From NCBI RefSeq assembly GCF_002980525.1, contig NZ_PVBQ01000011.1, positions 1-64,000 on the forward strand: a stretch of DNA of 64,000 bases, read 5' to 3'. Below the pieces are notes generated by a model. The model did not search any database. It had not been told where the DNA came from and was given only the letters and a program-made list of their open reading frames with translations. This DNA comes from Sphingobacterium haloxyli (GTDB taxonomy: Bacteria > Bacteroidota > Bacteroidia > Sphingobacteriales > Sphingobacteriaceae). Below, piece by piece: positions 35,717 through 45,175 of this stretch; within the stretch, counting starts at the first letter, position 1; each line of letters opens with the position of its first letter. A program made the position numbers and the translations under genes.

Positions 35717-37273
35717 ATGACATCGAATATCGAAGAATTTATTAAAAAAATAACAATATCCTACAACCCGAAAGGAGATCATATCCAGTTAGGTTCTGGA
35801 ATACTGGGTAGTGAGGTTATTACCGATGCTAAGGTGAACTTGGCACTTAAAATCATGAACCGTCATGGGCTCATTGCGGGCGCTACTGGTACGGGTAAAA
35901 CTCGTACCCTACAGTTGATTGCAGAGCAACTGTCTGATAAAGGCGTGCCTGTCTTTATGCTTGATGTTAAAGGGGATTTATCCGGATTGGCGGAGCAGGG
36001 AAAAACTAACGATGCGTTGATAGGACGTGGGCAGCTTGTGGGGATTCCGTTTGAACCCGCACAGTTTCCATTGGAACTGTTTTCGCTTAGCGGAAAGTTA
36101 GGCGCTCCTATGCGCATCACTGTGCAAGATTTTGGCCCCGTCTTATTAGCGCGTATACTGGATTTGAACGATACACAAACGGGCGTATTGTCCGCTATAT
36201 TTAAGTATGCTGAAGATCAACAATGGGAGTTGATTGATCTAAATGATTTAAAGAAATTACTTACTTATCTTGCAGATGGCCCTGGTGCAGCAGATATAAA
36301 GGATGACTACGGTAAAATCAGTACGGCTACATCGGGCACCATTTTACGAAAGATCGTGGCCGTAGAACAACAGGGTATAGCCCATATCTTTGGAGAAAAG
36401 GAGTTTGATATACAGGATCTTTTTAATAAGCTTGATGGTCGAGGCGTAATTACGTTGTTGAATATTGCCGATATTCAAGACCAGCCATTGGTGTTTTCTA
36501 CTTTTCTGTTGAGCCTCCTAGCACAGTTGTTTAAGAAACTACCTGAAGTCGGCGACCTGGATAAGCCTAAGTTGGTTTTTTTCTTTGATGAAGCGCACTT
36601 ATTATTCAATGGCGCTTCGAAGGCTTTTCTTACGCAAGTCGAGCAAATAATACGTTTAATCCGTTCGAAAGGGATCGGTGTGTTTTTTTGTACACAAGCG
36701 GCGACCGATATTCCAGCATCTGTCTTGGGTCAATTGGGAAATCGAGTACAACATGCGCTGCGGGCATTTACGCCTAATGACGCGGATAACCTTCGCAAAA
36801 CAGTAAAGACCTACCCGTATTCTCCTTTTTACGAGATAGATAAGGTGTTGACATCTTTGGGTACAGGACAAGCTCTAATTACGGTGCTCAATGAAAAGGG
36901 GATCCCTACCGAAGTGGTTGCTACGCATCTAGTGCCTGCTAGAGCAGTTATGGGGCCCTGCCAGCCGGAAACTTATTCACAGATTACAACGGGTTCCGAA
37001 TTTTACAGCAAATATCAAGAGCGAGTGGAGCGGAGGAGTGCCGCGGAAATTGTAGACGAGAAGATGGCTATGTTTGAGGCACAGGAAGAGCAGGAGAAAG
37101 CAAAGAAAGAAGCCGAAAGATCGATAAACCGTAGCGCCGGCAGACGGAGTTCCAGACAGACACCGATGGAAGCCGCTAAAACACAGGCTTCTCGTACATT
37201 AGCAAGAGAGGGAGCAAAGCTTTTAGGGAAATTGGCCAACGGTATCTTAAGCGCCATGTTCAGAAAAAAATAG
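35717..37273 (+). CDS. HerA-like ATPase (DUF853)
   Basis: The 518-residue protein is a HerA/FtsK-type ATPase with Walker A GATGTGKT (about 57-64) and Walker B LVFFFDEAHLLF (about 284-295), followed by a FFCTQAATDIP sensor region. The C-terminus (about 450-518) is a charged helical tail rich in Lys, Arg and Glu. I chose the ATG at 35717; 14 further residues from 35675 are hydrophobic and not conserved in style. No NurA-type nuclease neighbour is present, so the role in DNA processing is uncertain. Confidence 0.88.
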   Translation: MTSNIEEFIKKITISYNPKGDHIQLGSGILGSEVITDAKVNLALKIMNRHGLIAGATGTGKTRTLQLIAEQLSDKGVPVFMLDVKGDLSGLAEQGKTNDALIGRGQLVGIPFEPAQFPLELFSLSGKLGAPMRITVQDFGPVLLARILDLNDTQTGVLSAIFKYAEDQQWELIDLNDLKKLLTYLADGPGAADIKDDYGKISTATSGTILRKIVAVEQQGIAHIFGEKEFDIQDLFNKLDGRGVITLLNIADIQDQPLVFSTFLLSLLAQLFKKLPEVGDLDKPKLVFFFDEAHLLFNGASKAFLTQVEQIIRLIRSKGIGVFFCTQAATDIPASVLGQLGNRVQHALRAFTPNDADNLRKTVKTYPYSPFYEIDKVLTSLGTGQALITVLNEKGIPTEVVATHLVPARAVMGPCQPETYSQITTGSEFYSKYQERVERRSAAEIVDEKMAMFEAQEEQEKAKKEAERSINRSAGRRSSRQTPMEAAKTQASRTLAREGAKLLGKLANGILSAMFRKK

Positions 37274-37332
37274 ATAGAAGAAATTTTTATCTTTGTTAAG
37301 TGGGATTTTGTAATTGTTAACAACAAGAGATA

Positions 37333-38247
37333 ATGAGTAAACCAACATTGTTAATTCTAGCCGCGGGAATGGCGAGTAGATACGGATCGTTAAAGCAGAT
37401 TGACGGATTCGGACCGCATGAAGAAACCATCATTGATTATTCAATATATGATGCTATTCGAGCCGGTTTTGGGAAAGTCGTATTTATTATTCGCGAGGAA
37501 TTTGTAGAGAAGATGCGTGCGGTTTTTGACGAAAAACTGAGCGGTAAGATTGAAGTAGACTATGCTTTTCAAAGTTTCGACCTGACAAAATTTGGTGTTG
37601 ACAGGGTAATTGAACGTGCGAAACCTTGGGGAACTGCCCACGCTGTCATGAGTGCTAAAGACCATATCAACGAGCCCTTTTGTGTGATTAACGCAGATGA
37701 TTTCTATGGTAAGGATGCTTTTGAAAAAATGGCGGCTTTTTTGCGAGATGAAGTTACAGATGAACGAATGGCTCTCATGGGATTTAAGGTCGGGAATACA
37801 ATGTCAGACTATGGATATGTCTCTAGAGGCGTGTGTGATGTAGATGGGGATGGGAATATGATTTCGGTAACGGAACGTACAAATATCTATTATGTAACAG
37901 ATGATGCCGGCGATAGAAAAATCGTTTACGAGGAGGATGCTAAACAGCATGATTTGGATCCCGACACTAGGGTTTCGATGAATTTCTGGGGATTTACTCC
38001 TCGGATTTTTGATATAGCACAAAGTATGTTTTCTGAATTTGTAGAAGACAACGGTGACAACCCAAAATCAGAATTTTTTATTCCTTCTGTTCCCGATTAT
38101 ATGGTGAAAAACGACATGGCTAGCTTTCAGGTTATTCCTACTTCTTCCAAATGGTTCGGCGTAACATACAAAGAAGACAAACCCATTGTGCAGGAGTCTA
38201 TCTCTGGTCTTATTAAAGAGGGCGTATATCCCGAAAAACTGTTTTAA
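37333..38247 (+). CDS. Nucleotidyltransferase (sugar-phosphate NTP transferase fold)
   Basis: The 304-residue protein has the nucleotide-binding start LLILAAGMASRYGSLKQID and a later CVINADDFYG with metal-binding aspartates, as in NDP-sugar pyrophosphorylases. The conserved GFTPRIF and C-terminal segments follow. The sugar and nucleotide cannot be told. Its last codons and stop lie inside the 54-bp palindrome shared with the end of dnaK. Confidence 0.88.
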   Translation: MSKPTLLILAAGMASRYGSLKQIDGFGPHEETIIDYSIYDAIRAGFGKVVFIIREEFVEKMRAVFDEKLSGKIEVDYAFQSFDLTKFGVDRVIERAKPWGTAHAVMSAKDHINEPFCVINADDFYGKDAFEKMAAFLRDEVTDERMALMGFKVGNTMSDYGYVSRGVCDVDGDGNMISVTERTNIYYVTDDAGDRKIVYEEDAKQHDLDPDTRVSMNFWGFTPRIFDIAQSMFSEFVEDNGDNPKSEFFIPSVPDYMVKNDMASFQVIPTSSKWFGVTYKEDKPIVQESISGLIKEGVYPEKLF

Positions 38248-38290
38248 GAAAAAAAGCGGCCAATTGGCCGCTTTTTTTCTTAAAACAGTT
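38237..38290. terminator. Perfect 54-bp palindrome, bidirectional terminator
   Basis: The two 27-base arms (38237-38263 and 38264-38290) are exact reverse complements. The centre is GCGGCCAATTGGCCGC, flanked by A7 and T7 runs. It includes the last three codons' bases and the stop codon of the nucleotidyltransferase gene and ends four bases before the dnaK stop on the other strand. It should terminate both convergent genes. Confidence 0.92.
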
Positions 38291-38294
38291 GGGC

Positions 38295-40208
38295 TTATTT
38301 CACTTCTTCAAACTCTACATCTTGCACATCATCGCCACCTTGTTTATTGTTATTTTGTGCTTGACCAGCATCGCCACCTTGCGGTTGCTCTGATCCGCCT
38401 TGCTGTGAAGCAGCGTACATTTCTTCCGATGCTGCATTCCAAGCATTCTGAAGTTCAGCAGAAGCGGTATCGATATCGGCAAAGTTTTTTGCAGCGTAGG
38501 CCGTTTTCAGTTTTTCTAAACCAGCTTCGATAGCACCTTTTTTATCTGCGGATAACTTGTCTCCGTATTCTTTCAGTTGTTTCTCTGTGGAGAAGACCAA
38601 GGCATCGGCAGCATTTATTTTCTCTGCTTCTTCTTTTACTTTCTTATCTGCTTCAGCATTCGCTTCTGCTTCTTGTTTCATTTTTTGAATTTCTTCTTCA
38701 GATAATCCAGAAGAAGCTTCGATACGGATATTTTGCTCTTTACCGGTGGCCTTGTCCTTTGCTGACACCTTAATAATACCGTTGGCATCAATATCAAATG
38801 TTACTTCGATTTGAGGTACGCCACGAGGTGCCGGCGGAATGTCCGTTAACTGGAAACGTCCAATCGTACGGTTTTGTGCTGCCATTGGCCGCTCACCTTG
38901 CAGAATATGTATCTCCACAGAAGGCTGATTATCCGATGCGGTGGAAAATACTTCTGACTTTTTGGTCGGGATAGTCGTATTTGCTTCGATTAACTTGGTC
39001 ATTACCCCACCCATCGTTTCGATACCCAATGACAGTGGTGTAACGTCTAGCAATAATACATCTTTTACTTCTCCTGTTAATACACCACCTTGAATGGCAG
39101 CTCCAAGTGCTACTACTTCGTCGGGGTTAACTCCTTTTGAAGGTTCTTTGCCAAAGAAGTTCTTCACCGCTTCTACCACAGCAGGAATACGTGTAGATCC
39201 TCCTACCAAAATGATCTCGTCAATATCAGAAGTAGAATATCCTGCATTTTTTAAAGCCGATTTACAAGGTTCAATTGTGCGTTTAACTAAATCTGCAGCT
39301 AGAGACTCGAATTTAGCACGAGAAAGTGTACGTACAAGGTGTTTAGGACCTGTAGCATCAGCAGTAATATAAGGTAAGTTTATTTCTGTCGAGGTTGTGC
39401 TTGACAATTCAATTTTTGCTTTTTCAGCAGCTTCCTTCAAGCGCTGTAAGGCCATGGCATCTTTTTTAAGATCAAAGCCATTGTTTTCGTTGGCAAATTC
39501 ATCTGCTAACCAGTTGATAATGACATTGTCAAAATCATCACCACCTAAGTGGGTGTCACCGTCTGTGGATTTGACTTCGAATACACCATCTCCAAGTTCC
39601 AGTACTGAAACGTCATGCGTACCTCCACCACAATCGAACACAACGATTTTCATATCTTTGTGAGCTTTATCCAAACCGTATGCCAACGCAGCAGCAGTCG
39701 GCTCGTTGATAATACGCTTTACAGTGAGACCGGCAATTTCACCGGCTTCTTTTGTAGCTTGGCGTTGCGCATCGTTAAAGTAAGCCGGGACGGTAATAAC
39801 GGCTTCGCTCACTTCATGCCCTAAGAAATCTTCAGCCGTTTTTTTCATTTTCTGAAGAATCATTGCGGAAATTTCCTGTGGTGTATATTTGCGATCGCCG
39901 ATTTCAACGCGCGGTGTATTGTTATCACCTTTTACTACCGCATAAGGAACGTGTCCAGCCTCTTTTGTAGATTCATCGTAAGACAAGCCCATGAAACGCT
40001 TGATTGAATAGACTGTTTTATTCGGATTCGTGATGGCCTGACGCTTTGCAGGATCACCCACTTTACGTTCACCACCTTCAACAAAAGCAACAATAGAAGG
40101 GGTGGTACGTTTTCCCTCGTTGTTTGCAATAACTACCGGCTCGTTACCCTCCATCACGGCAACACATGAGTTTGTAGTACCTAAGTCGATTCCAATAATT
40201 TTTGACAT
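38295..40208 (-). CDS. dnaK: Chaperone DnaK (Hsp70)
   Basis: The 637-residue Hsp70 has the ATPase start [44 protein letters not shown], the interdomain linker [19 protein letters not shown] and the C-terminal lid, ending in the acidic [12 protein letters not shown] tail. Length is as expected. grpE and dnaJ are not adjacent. A sigma-54-like promoter lies about 64 bases upstream. Confidence 0.98.
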   Translation of the reverse strand: MSKIIGIDLGTTNSCVAVMEGNEPVVIANNEGKRTTPSIVAFVEGGERKVGDPAKRQAITNPNKTVYSIKRFMGLSYDESTKEAGHVPYAVVKGDNNTPRVEIGDRKYTPQEISAMILQKMKKTAEDFLGHEVSEAVITVPAYFNDAQRQATKEAGEIAGLTVKRIINEPTAAALAYGLDKAHKDMKIVVFDCGGGTHDVSVLELGDGVFEVKSTDGDTHLGGDDFDNVIINWLADEFANENNGFDLKKDAMALQRLKEAAEKAKIELSSTTSTEINLPYITADATGPKHLVRTLSRAKFESLAADLVKRTIEPCKSALKNAGYSTSDIDEIILVGGSTRIPAVVEAVKNFFGKEPSKGVNPDEVVALGAAIQGGVLTGEVKDVLLLDVTPLSLGIETMGGVMTKLIEANTTIPTKKSEVFSTASDNQPSVEIHILQGERPMAAQNRTIGRFQLTDIPPAPRGVPQIEVTFDIDANGIIKVSAKDKATGKEQNIRIEASSGLSEEEIQKMKQEAEANAEADKKVKEEAEKINAADALVFSTEKQLKEYGDKLSADKKGAIEAGLEKLKTAYAAKNFADIDTASAELQNAWNAASEEMYAASQQGGSEQPQGGDAGQAQNNNKQGGDDVQDVEFEEVK

Positions 40209-40271
40209 ATCTCGTTTTTTATATTTACAAATTAGTAATTAACTTTATTTTTAATGATATGCTATCTCCTT

Positions 40272-40288
40272 AACAACACCTGTGCCAA
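40272..40288 (-). promoter_or_regulatory. Sigma-54-like promoter upstream of dnaK
   Basis: On the minus strand TTGGCAC-AGGTG-TTGTT matches the -24/-12 consensus TGGCAC-N5-TTGCW with one mismatch, and exactly 10 bases separate the GG from the GT that replaces GC. It lies in the 5' region of dnaK, 64 bases before the ATG. No enhancer-binding site is identified. Confidence 0.5.
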
Positions 40289-40381
40289 GGTCAAAATCGT
40301 CATTAAAATGTCTTTTATGTCGTTTATCTTGTAGGCTGTTCTGTCAAACTGTCATAATGTTGCCTTGAATAATAAGGCTGG

Positions 40382-40439
40382 GGTGGCAAACGGCTTAGCT
40401 TGACGGTTTACTTCAAGCAACCTGCCACCAAAATATTTT
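40382..40439 (+). promoter_or_regulatory. Two-step stem-loop upstream of the thioredoxin-like gene
   Basis: GGTGGCA (40382-40388) pairs with TGCCACC (40433-40439), and inside it GCTTGA (40398-40403) pairs with TCAAGC (40423-40428). A run of T follows. It lies in the 278-base gap between the divergent dnaK and thioredoxin-like genes. Its role is unknown; a leader or terminator is possible. Confidence 0.4.
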
Positions 40440-40486
40440 TTTACCCGGAATAAATTAGTAAATTCGTGGTAACATTAAGCATAAAC

Positions 40487-41038
40487 ATGACCTTTCAGGA
40501 ATACTTAGATTATTTTGAACAGATTTTGACTTCGCCCGAGGATTACGATCCCTACGGGGATGCAGCGTATTTAAATTATACAAAATTAAATTGGTCAAGG
40601 ATGAATCGGTGGTTAAAACGGTTTGAACCAAATCAAGCTATAAAAAGCCTGATAGCTAGCATGACCGAACCACAACATTGGATTGTGATTACAGAACCAT
40701 GGTGTGGCGACGCAGCTCATTCTGTGACGCAGCTTTATATGATGGTTAAGAATAATCCGAATATCGATTTTGAAATACAGCTCCGTGATACCGAGCCGTT
40801 CCTTATCGAAGATTACCTTACTGATGGAAGTAAGTCAATCCCGAAACTTATTATCCGGAACGATGTAGGACATGATAAGGTGATATGGGGCCCTCGTCCG
40901 CAATCATTACAGGACTTATATCTGCAGATGAAAGAGGATGGGAAACCGTTTGAGGAAATTAAAGAAGTTATGCAGAAATGGTATAACGAAGATAGCGGAG
41001 AGGAGCTGCAAAAAGAACTGCTCGCCCAATTAAGTTAA
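40487..41038 (+). CDS. Thioredoxin-like family protein
   Basis: The 183-residue protein has a thioredoxin-like core with TEPWCGDAAHS, where the usual CxxC is reduced to a single Cys, and SIPKLIIRN as the cis-proline region. No signal peptide is seen, so it is cytoplasmic. The ATG at 40487 gives MTFQEYLDYFEQIL; a GTG at 40466 adds 7 residues. The function is unknown; it may form a small operon with the MmcQ/YjbR gene 25 bases downstream. Confidence 0.78.
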   Translation: MTFQEYLDYFEQILTSPEDYDPYGDAAYLNYTKLNWSRMNRWLKRFEPNQAIKSLIASMTEPQHWIVITEPWCGDAAHSVTQLYMMVKNNPNIDFEIQLRDTEPFLIEDYLTDGSKSIPKLIIRNDVGHDKVIWGPRPQSLQDLYLQMKEDGKPFEEIKEVMQKWYNEDSGEELQKELLAQLS

Positions 41039-41063
41039 TTATCTTAGCCAAACTACGATAGAA

Positions 41064-41423
41064 ATGAATATTGAAGACCTTCGGGAATATTGCCTGGCTC
41101 AACGGGGTGTGACAGAAGAATTACCTTTCGGTCCAAACACCTTAGTATTTAAAGTGGGGGGGAAGGTATTTCTGTTGGTGGGACTAGACCAAGTTGATGT
41201 GTTGTGCTTTAATGTGAAATGCGACCCCGACCGTGCCGTCGAATTACGCTCGGACTATCCTGAAACGGTTATTCCTGGCTATCATATGAACAAGAAGCAC
41301 TGGAACACCGTTTATTGCAACAGACAACTTCCCGATGAGCGTTTGAGAATGTTTATCGACGATAGCTATGCATTGGTCTATAATTCACTATCTAAAGCGA
41401 TACAGGAAAGTATAAAACCTTGA
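41064..41423 (+). CDS. MmcQ/YjbR family protein
   Basis: The 119-residue protein shows the family's start MNIEDLREYCLAQRGVTEELPFG, then FKVGGKVFLLVG and the late PGYHMNKKHWNTVYC. Members have a DNA-binding-like fold with no well-defined role. It follows the thioredoxin-like gene on the same strand. Confidence 0.9.
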   Translation: MNIEDLREYCLAQRGVTEELPFGPNTLVFKVGGKVFLLVGLDQVDVLCFNVKCDPDRAVELRSDYPETVIPGYHMNKKHWNTVYCNRQLPDERLRMFIDDSYALVYNSLSKAIQESIKP

Positions 41424-41478
41424 TGACTAAGCAACGTCAGCAACTTGGACGATATCCTGTCAGTTCTTGATAGCTATT

Positions 41479-42351
41479 TTAATAAATCAAATTTTCTAAA
41501 AGATTTCGCCGCTGCTGCCGCGGATTAGACCCACCTCCGAAAAATCGGTTGTTCCCTAATGCATCAAAAAAGTCATTCATCGTCATAGGTTTGCTTTTTT
41601 TGTCCCGCCATTGATTGGGCACATTGTCTACTACAAAATCGATGTTGCGCGCCCAATAATTGATATGCATTTCTGGTATGGCGAGCCCTAGTATCATACC
41701 TGGAAGTCCGTGTACCAATGCCGGCCCCCCGGATATGGGTATCTGGTCGGTATAAAAAGCGACTATATATAGTGAATCGGATGTAGCACCGTTAACTCGT
41801 CTACAATCATACCCTGCTATGTTTCGATATTCATCAGTAAAACGCCAGGTGATTTGTTGTAACGAGTCCTGTAGCAAGTATTTTTCATCTAAATCCAGTT
41901 CCAACTCGCTCGTACCATCGTGGAGATTTTGGTAATACACTTTATGTTCGCCCGGTCGGGAGGCTCGTCGGACATCAGACGCACCTGCTCTACGATTCAT
42001 ATTTCTGTTCCCCCCTCTACCTGCTCTGCTGCGGCCCGGCACTGAGGTAGCTTCAGTCTGTTCCGTTTCAGTAGGCATCATGAGTGTCTCGTCCTCATCA
42101 AACCGTAGCGTGAACATAGACGAGCTTTTCTCCGGTACGTCATCGATATTGCCACCGAACCGCATCATCATCCCTCGATTCCCGCCAGCGCCGTTCGCTT
42201 GCTTATTCATCATATCGCGTATCCGGGCTCTTATATACACCTCTTTTTCAAAGCTAATAATACCTTTTTGTGGGAAGTAAGCATGTTGTGCTACCGCTTC
42301 AAAATAGCAACAACATACGAACGCAATATATACTAAAATCAGTCTATTCAT
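41479..42351 (-). CDS. GLPGLI family protein
   Basis: The 290-residue secreted protein has a signal peptide (about 1-21) and the family motif, here GLPGMILGL in VHGLPGMILGLAIPEMHINYW (about 217-237). A Met/Gly/Arg-rich insert lies in the middle (about 50-130). GLPGLI genes usually stand next to outer-membrane beta-barrel receptors, as here: it follows the TonB-like receptor gene by 3 bases on the same strand. Function is unknown; it may act on or with the receptor at the cell surface. Confidence 0.9.
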   Translation of the reverse strand: MNRLILVYIAFVCCCYFEAVAQHAYFPQKGIISFEKEVYIRARIRDMMNKQANGAGGNRGMMMRFGGNIDDVPEKSSSMFTLRFDEDETLMMPTETEQTEATSVPGRSRAGRGGNRNMNRRAGASDVRRASRPGEHKVYYQNLHDGTSELELDLDEKYLLQDSLQQITWRFTDEYRNIAGYDCRRVNGATSDSLYIVAFYTDQIPISGGPALVHGLPGMILGLAIPEMHINYWARNIDFVVDNVPNQWRDKKSKPMTMNDFFDALGNNRFFGGGSNPRQQRRNLLENLIY

Positions 42352-42354
42352 TTT

Positions 42355-45033
42355 CTAGCTTTCACTTTTCTTTCCTAAATTCTTATTGAAATCCCATTTC
42401 AGACCAAGCATAAAATATTGTGTTAGCATCAGTTGCTGTGATTCCGAAAAACTATTATCGTTAAAGGACCGGTTGGTGTTATTAAAGCTATTGAACACGT
42501 CAAAAGCTTTCACACTTAGTAATAATGACTCATCTTGTAATAACTTTCGCGTGAGTTCGAGATTCATATAGAACTGGGTAATCGGTTCTGCAAAGACTTT
42601 CGATTTTCCCGTATAGCCATAATACAACACCTGGGTAAGACTAAACTTAAACGGCAAAAAGTACTTTAAGTCCGCATTAGCAGCTGATCGAAAAGCCGTA
42701 TTGTTTAGATCCGCTCGTAGACTATTTACTTCGTTATTGACTCCCATGCTTAAATTTAGATTGAAATTTACGTTTTTTGAATCTTCCTTATTCGCACTTA
42801 TTCCCGCATTCGCATTAGTATTGTTGCTACGATTGAGTTCGCCGTTGACGTATTCGTAGCTATTAGCGTATTGTAGGGATGTAAAGGGCCCAAATTGGAC
42901 AATGCCATTTAAAATAGGACGGGTATAGTTGGCGTGCACCCGCCCGTTCCAGTTAACATGGTCCTGAATATTGACAAAGGATGTGGTTGTTCTCCCCTCG
43001 TCGTCGATAATTGATCGATTGACGATAGCATTTTTTGTAAAACCACTCATGGCGTTGATATTAAAGGAAGATGCTTTCAACAAGCTAAATTTATTAAAAT
43101 TGAAGTTGATATTGTTGTTTGTTTCCCGTTTTAAGTTGGGGTTTCCAAGTTGTTGGTGCAATTCGTTAGTGGGTGGTTGTATCGGTTGTAATTGGTTGAA
43201 GCTCGGTACATTGGTGTTGTTCTGATAACGTAAAGTCAAATTTTTATTATTGCTAATACGGTAAGAAACATTAGCATTTAGGTTGTTTTGCCAAAAACTT
43301 CTCGAAAGTTCCACATCCCGATAGCTGTCGGCCAATTCTTGATAACGGTGGGTCATCCTATTCGTCACGTGGATATTGAGTTTTTCTGTGTTAAAGTTCA
43401 GGCTGAGATCGACTCCATTATTTTGAGAGTGGTTTTTCTCATTTTTTGAATATAATGTATCCAACGTCATACTGGCTGTATGGGAGTCAATATCATAAGC
43501 ATCCGTCAACCCCGTTCGCGTATTGGTATTGAAGCTATACCCCAGCGTAGCATTTAACTGTCGGGTAATTGGCTCGCTAAGATTAAAGGATGCGCCGATG
43601 CTGTTACTGGTGTTTTCTACGAGTCGCGTTTGATTAACGGAAACATTTCTTTCGAAAACACCAAGACTGTCGTATAGATTTGTCTGTTCGTTTACTTGGT
43701 TAGTCGAGGTTGTGTTGTCTATTCTCGTATTGAGGTGAACGTTTAGACTTCGACCGTTTCTGTGGAGCCGCCGACGATAGTCGACCTTCATGTCAAGGTC
43801 CTCTTTGTCACTTTTACTGCTATTCCGGCTCTCAAATTCGTTTGCTATTGCTGTTCCATTACGAATGGTCGTACTGTTAGAGTTGTTAGCGGACGTTTGC
43901 TGTCCTTTTCCGCCGTTCAGCTGTATATTTAAGTTGCTTACAGAATCAATTTTAAAACGGATACGTGATCGTAATGCGTGGTTTTTACTGTCGCTTTCAG
44001 AATCGGATTCCCGTGTTGTTTCCTGCGTATGATTATCGTTTAATATCCGCATATTGTAGCTTGAGGATTCATTAGCCATGCCATTGTTGAGAAAGCTGTA
44101 ACTAGATGTCAGATGTAGCTTCTTGTCGAGAAAATTGTTCTCATAGTTTAGTCCCCCACTTTTATGTGTCGGACGGCCAATAATTTGATTGTTCATGCGG
44201 ATCCGGCTGGCATCACCACCGTTTGTCATGTTGTTCCAGTTTCCGGTGAATGCTAATCGTTCAGATCGATTGAATTTAGCTGCAAATATATTGGTGTCAA
44301 AAAGGCTTTGTGTACCGAGGCTGGCATTTGCGTTACCGAAGATGCCTTGTCTAGCTTCTTCTTTTAGAACGACATTTACCGTTTGATAGCGTTCACCATC
44401 ATCTATACCGGTAAGTTCGGCTTCATCAGACTTACGCTCGTATACCTGCACCTTATCAACTGCGTCTGCCCGAACGTTTCGGATGGCAATCTTGGGGTCG
44501 TAACCAAAAAATTCTTCCCCATCAATCAATACTTTGGAAACATTTTTGCCTTGTGCGGTGATTTCGCCGGAAGCCGATACTGTTAATCCAGGGAGCCTAC
44601 GTAACAAATCTTCCAGTTTGGCATTCTTCTCTGTTTCAAAGCTTCCCGCATCATATTCTATCGTGTCACCTTTGATTTTAATAGGGATTTTCTGGTTAAT
44701 TACAACTTCTTCAAGTAAATTAGATTGTGAGCTGATACCTATGCTTTTTAGGTCGATATGATCGTTTTTTATTTCTAGTGGCTGGCTATGAATCTCGAAT
44801 TTCGGATACGTAACGAGTAACAGATATTCTCCCTTTTCTATTTTTTCCAGACTAAATTTCCCGTTTGAATTGGCCCGTGTAAAATGCCGCATAATGGAAT
44901 CTGTGTCCAAAAGGACTATAGAAGCATTTTCCAGTGGTTTCTGGTCTGCTTCGTCTACAATCACACCCTGTACGGACTGTGCAATCAGGTAATGGCTGAT
45001 CATGCACAGAAAAATTAGTATACACCTTTTCAT
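42355..45033 (-). CDS. Outer-membrane beta-barrel (TonB receptor-like) protein paired with GLPGLI
   Basis: The 892-residue protein has a signal peptide ending near YLIAQ, a carboxypeptidase-like domain (about 22-95), a plug (about 105-230, with EDLLRRLPGLTVSASGEITA and VLIDGEEFFGYDP) and a long barrel rich in Asn and Ser. This is the OMP_b-brl_3-like type without a classical TonB box that I can identify. It is the first gene of an operon with the GLPGLI gene. The substrate is unknown. Confidence 0.88.
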   Translation of the reverse strand: MKRCILIFLCMISHYLIAQSVQGVIVDEADQKPLENASIVLLDTDSIMRHFTRANSNGKFSLEKIEKGEYLLLVTYPKFEIHSQPLEIKNDHIDLKSIGISSQSNLLEEVVINQKIPIKIKGDTIEYDAGSFETEKNAKLEDLLRRLPGLTVSASGEITAQGKNVSKVLIDGEEFFGYDPKIAIRNVRADAVDKVQVYERKSDEAELTGIDDGERYQTVNVVLKEEARQGIFGNANASLGTQSLFDTNIFAAKFNRSERLAFTGNWNNMTNGGDASRIRMNNQIIGRPTHKSGGLNYENNFLDKKLHLTSSYSFLNNGMANESSSYNMRILNDNHTQETTRESDSESDSKNHALRSRIRFKIDSVSNLNIQLNGGKGQQTSANNSNSTTIRNGTAIANEFESRNSSKSDKEDLDMKVDYRRRLHRNGRSLNVHLNTRIDNTTSTNQVNEQTNLYDSLGVFERNVSVNQTRLVENTSNSIGASFNLSEPITRQLNATLGYSFNTNTRTGLTDAYDIDSHTASMTLDTLYSKNEKNHSQNNGVDLSLNFNTEKLNIHVTNRMTHRYQELADSYRDVELSRSFWQNNLNANVSYRISNNKNLTLRYQNNTNVPSFNQLQPIQPPTNELHQQLGNPNLKRETNNNINFNFNKFSLLKASSFNINAMSGFTKNAIVNRSIIDDEGRTTTSFVNIQDHVNWNGRVHANYTRPILNGIVQFGPFTSLQYANSYEYVNGELNRSNNTNANAGISANKEDSKNVNFNLNLSMGVNNEVNSLRADLNNTAFRSAANADLKYFLPFKFSLTQVLYYGYTGKSKVFAEPITQFYMNLELTRKLLQDESLLLSVKAFDVFNSFNNTNRSFNDNSFSESQQLMLTQYFMLGLKWDFNKNLGKKSES

Positions 45034-45122
45034 TAATTAAAGCTAGTAAGTCAAAGAAAAGAAGAAATCAGATAAAATCATGTTAAATTGACACTTGTAA
45101 TAGCTTTGATACAAAGAAGGCA

Positions 45123-45157
45123 AAAAAATAGCGTAGACTTTTAATCCACGCTATTTT
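45123..45157 (-). terminator. Terminator after pyk
   Basis: On the minus strand GCGTGGA pairs with TCTACGC (one G-T pair), extended by AAAATA/TATTTT flanks, 19 bases after the pyk stop codon. Confidence 0.8.
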
Positions 45158-45175
45158 CTGTTGATCGGAGTCAAG

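Noticed and set aside
38186..38533. Plus-strand frame across the palindrome into dnaK
   Set aside because: It spans a terminator and runs antisense to dnaK, with no resemblance to a known protein.
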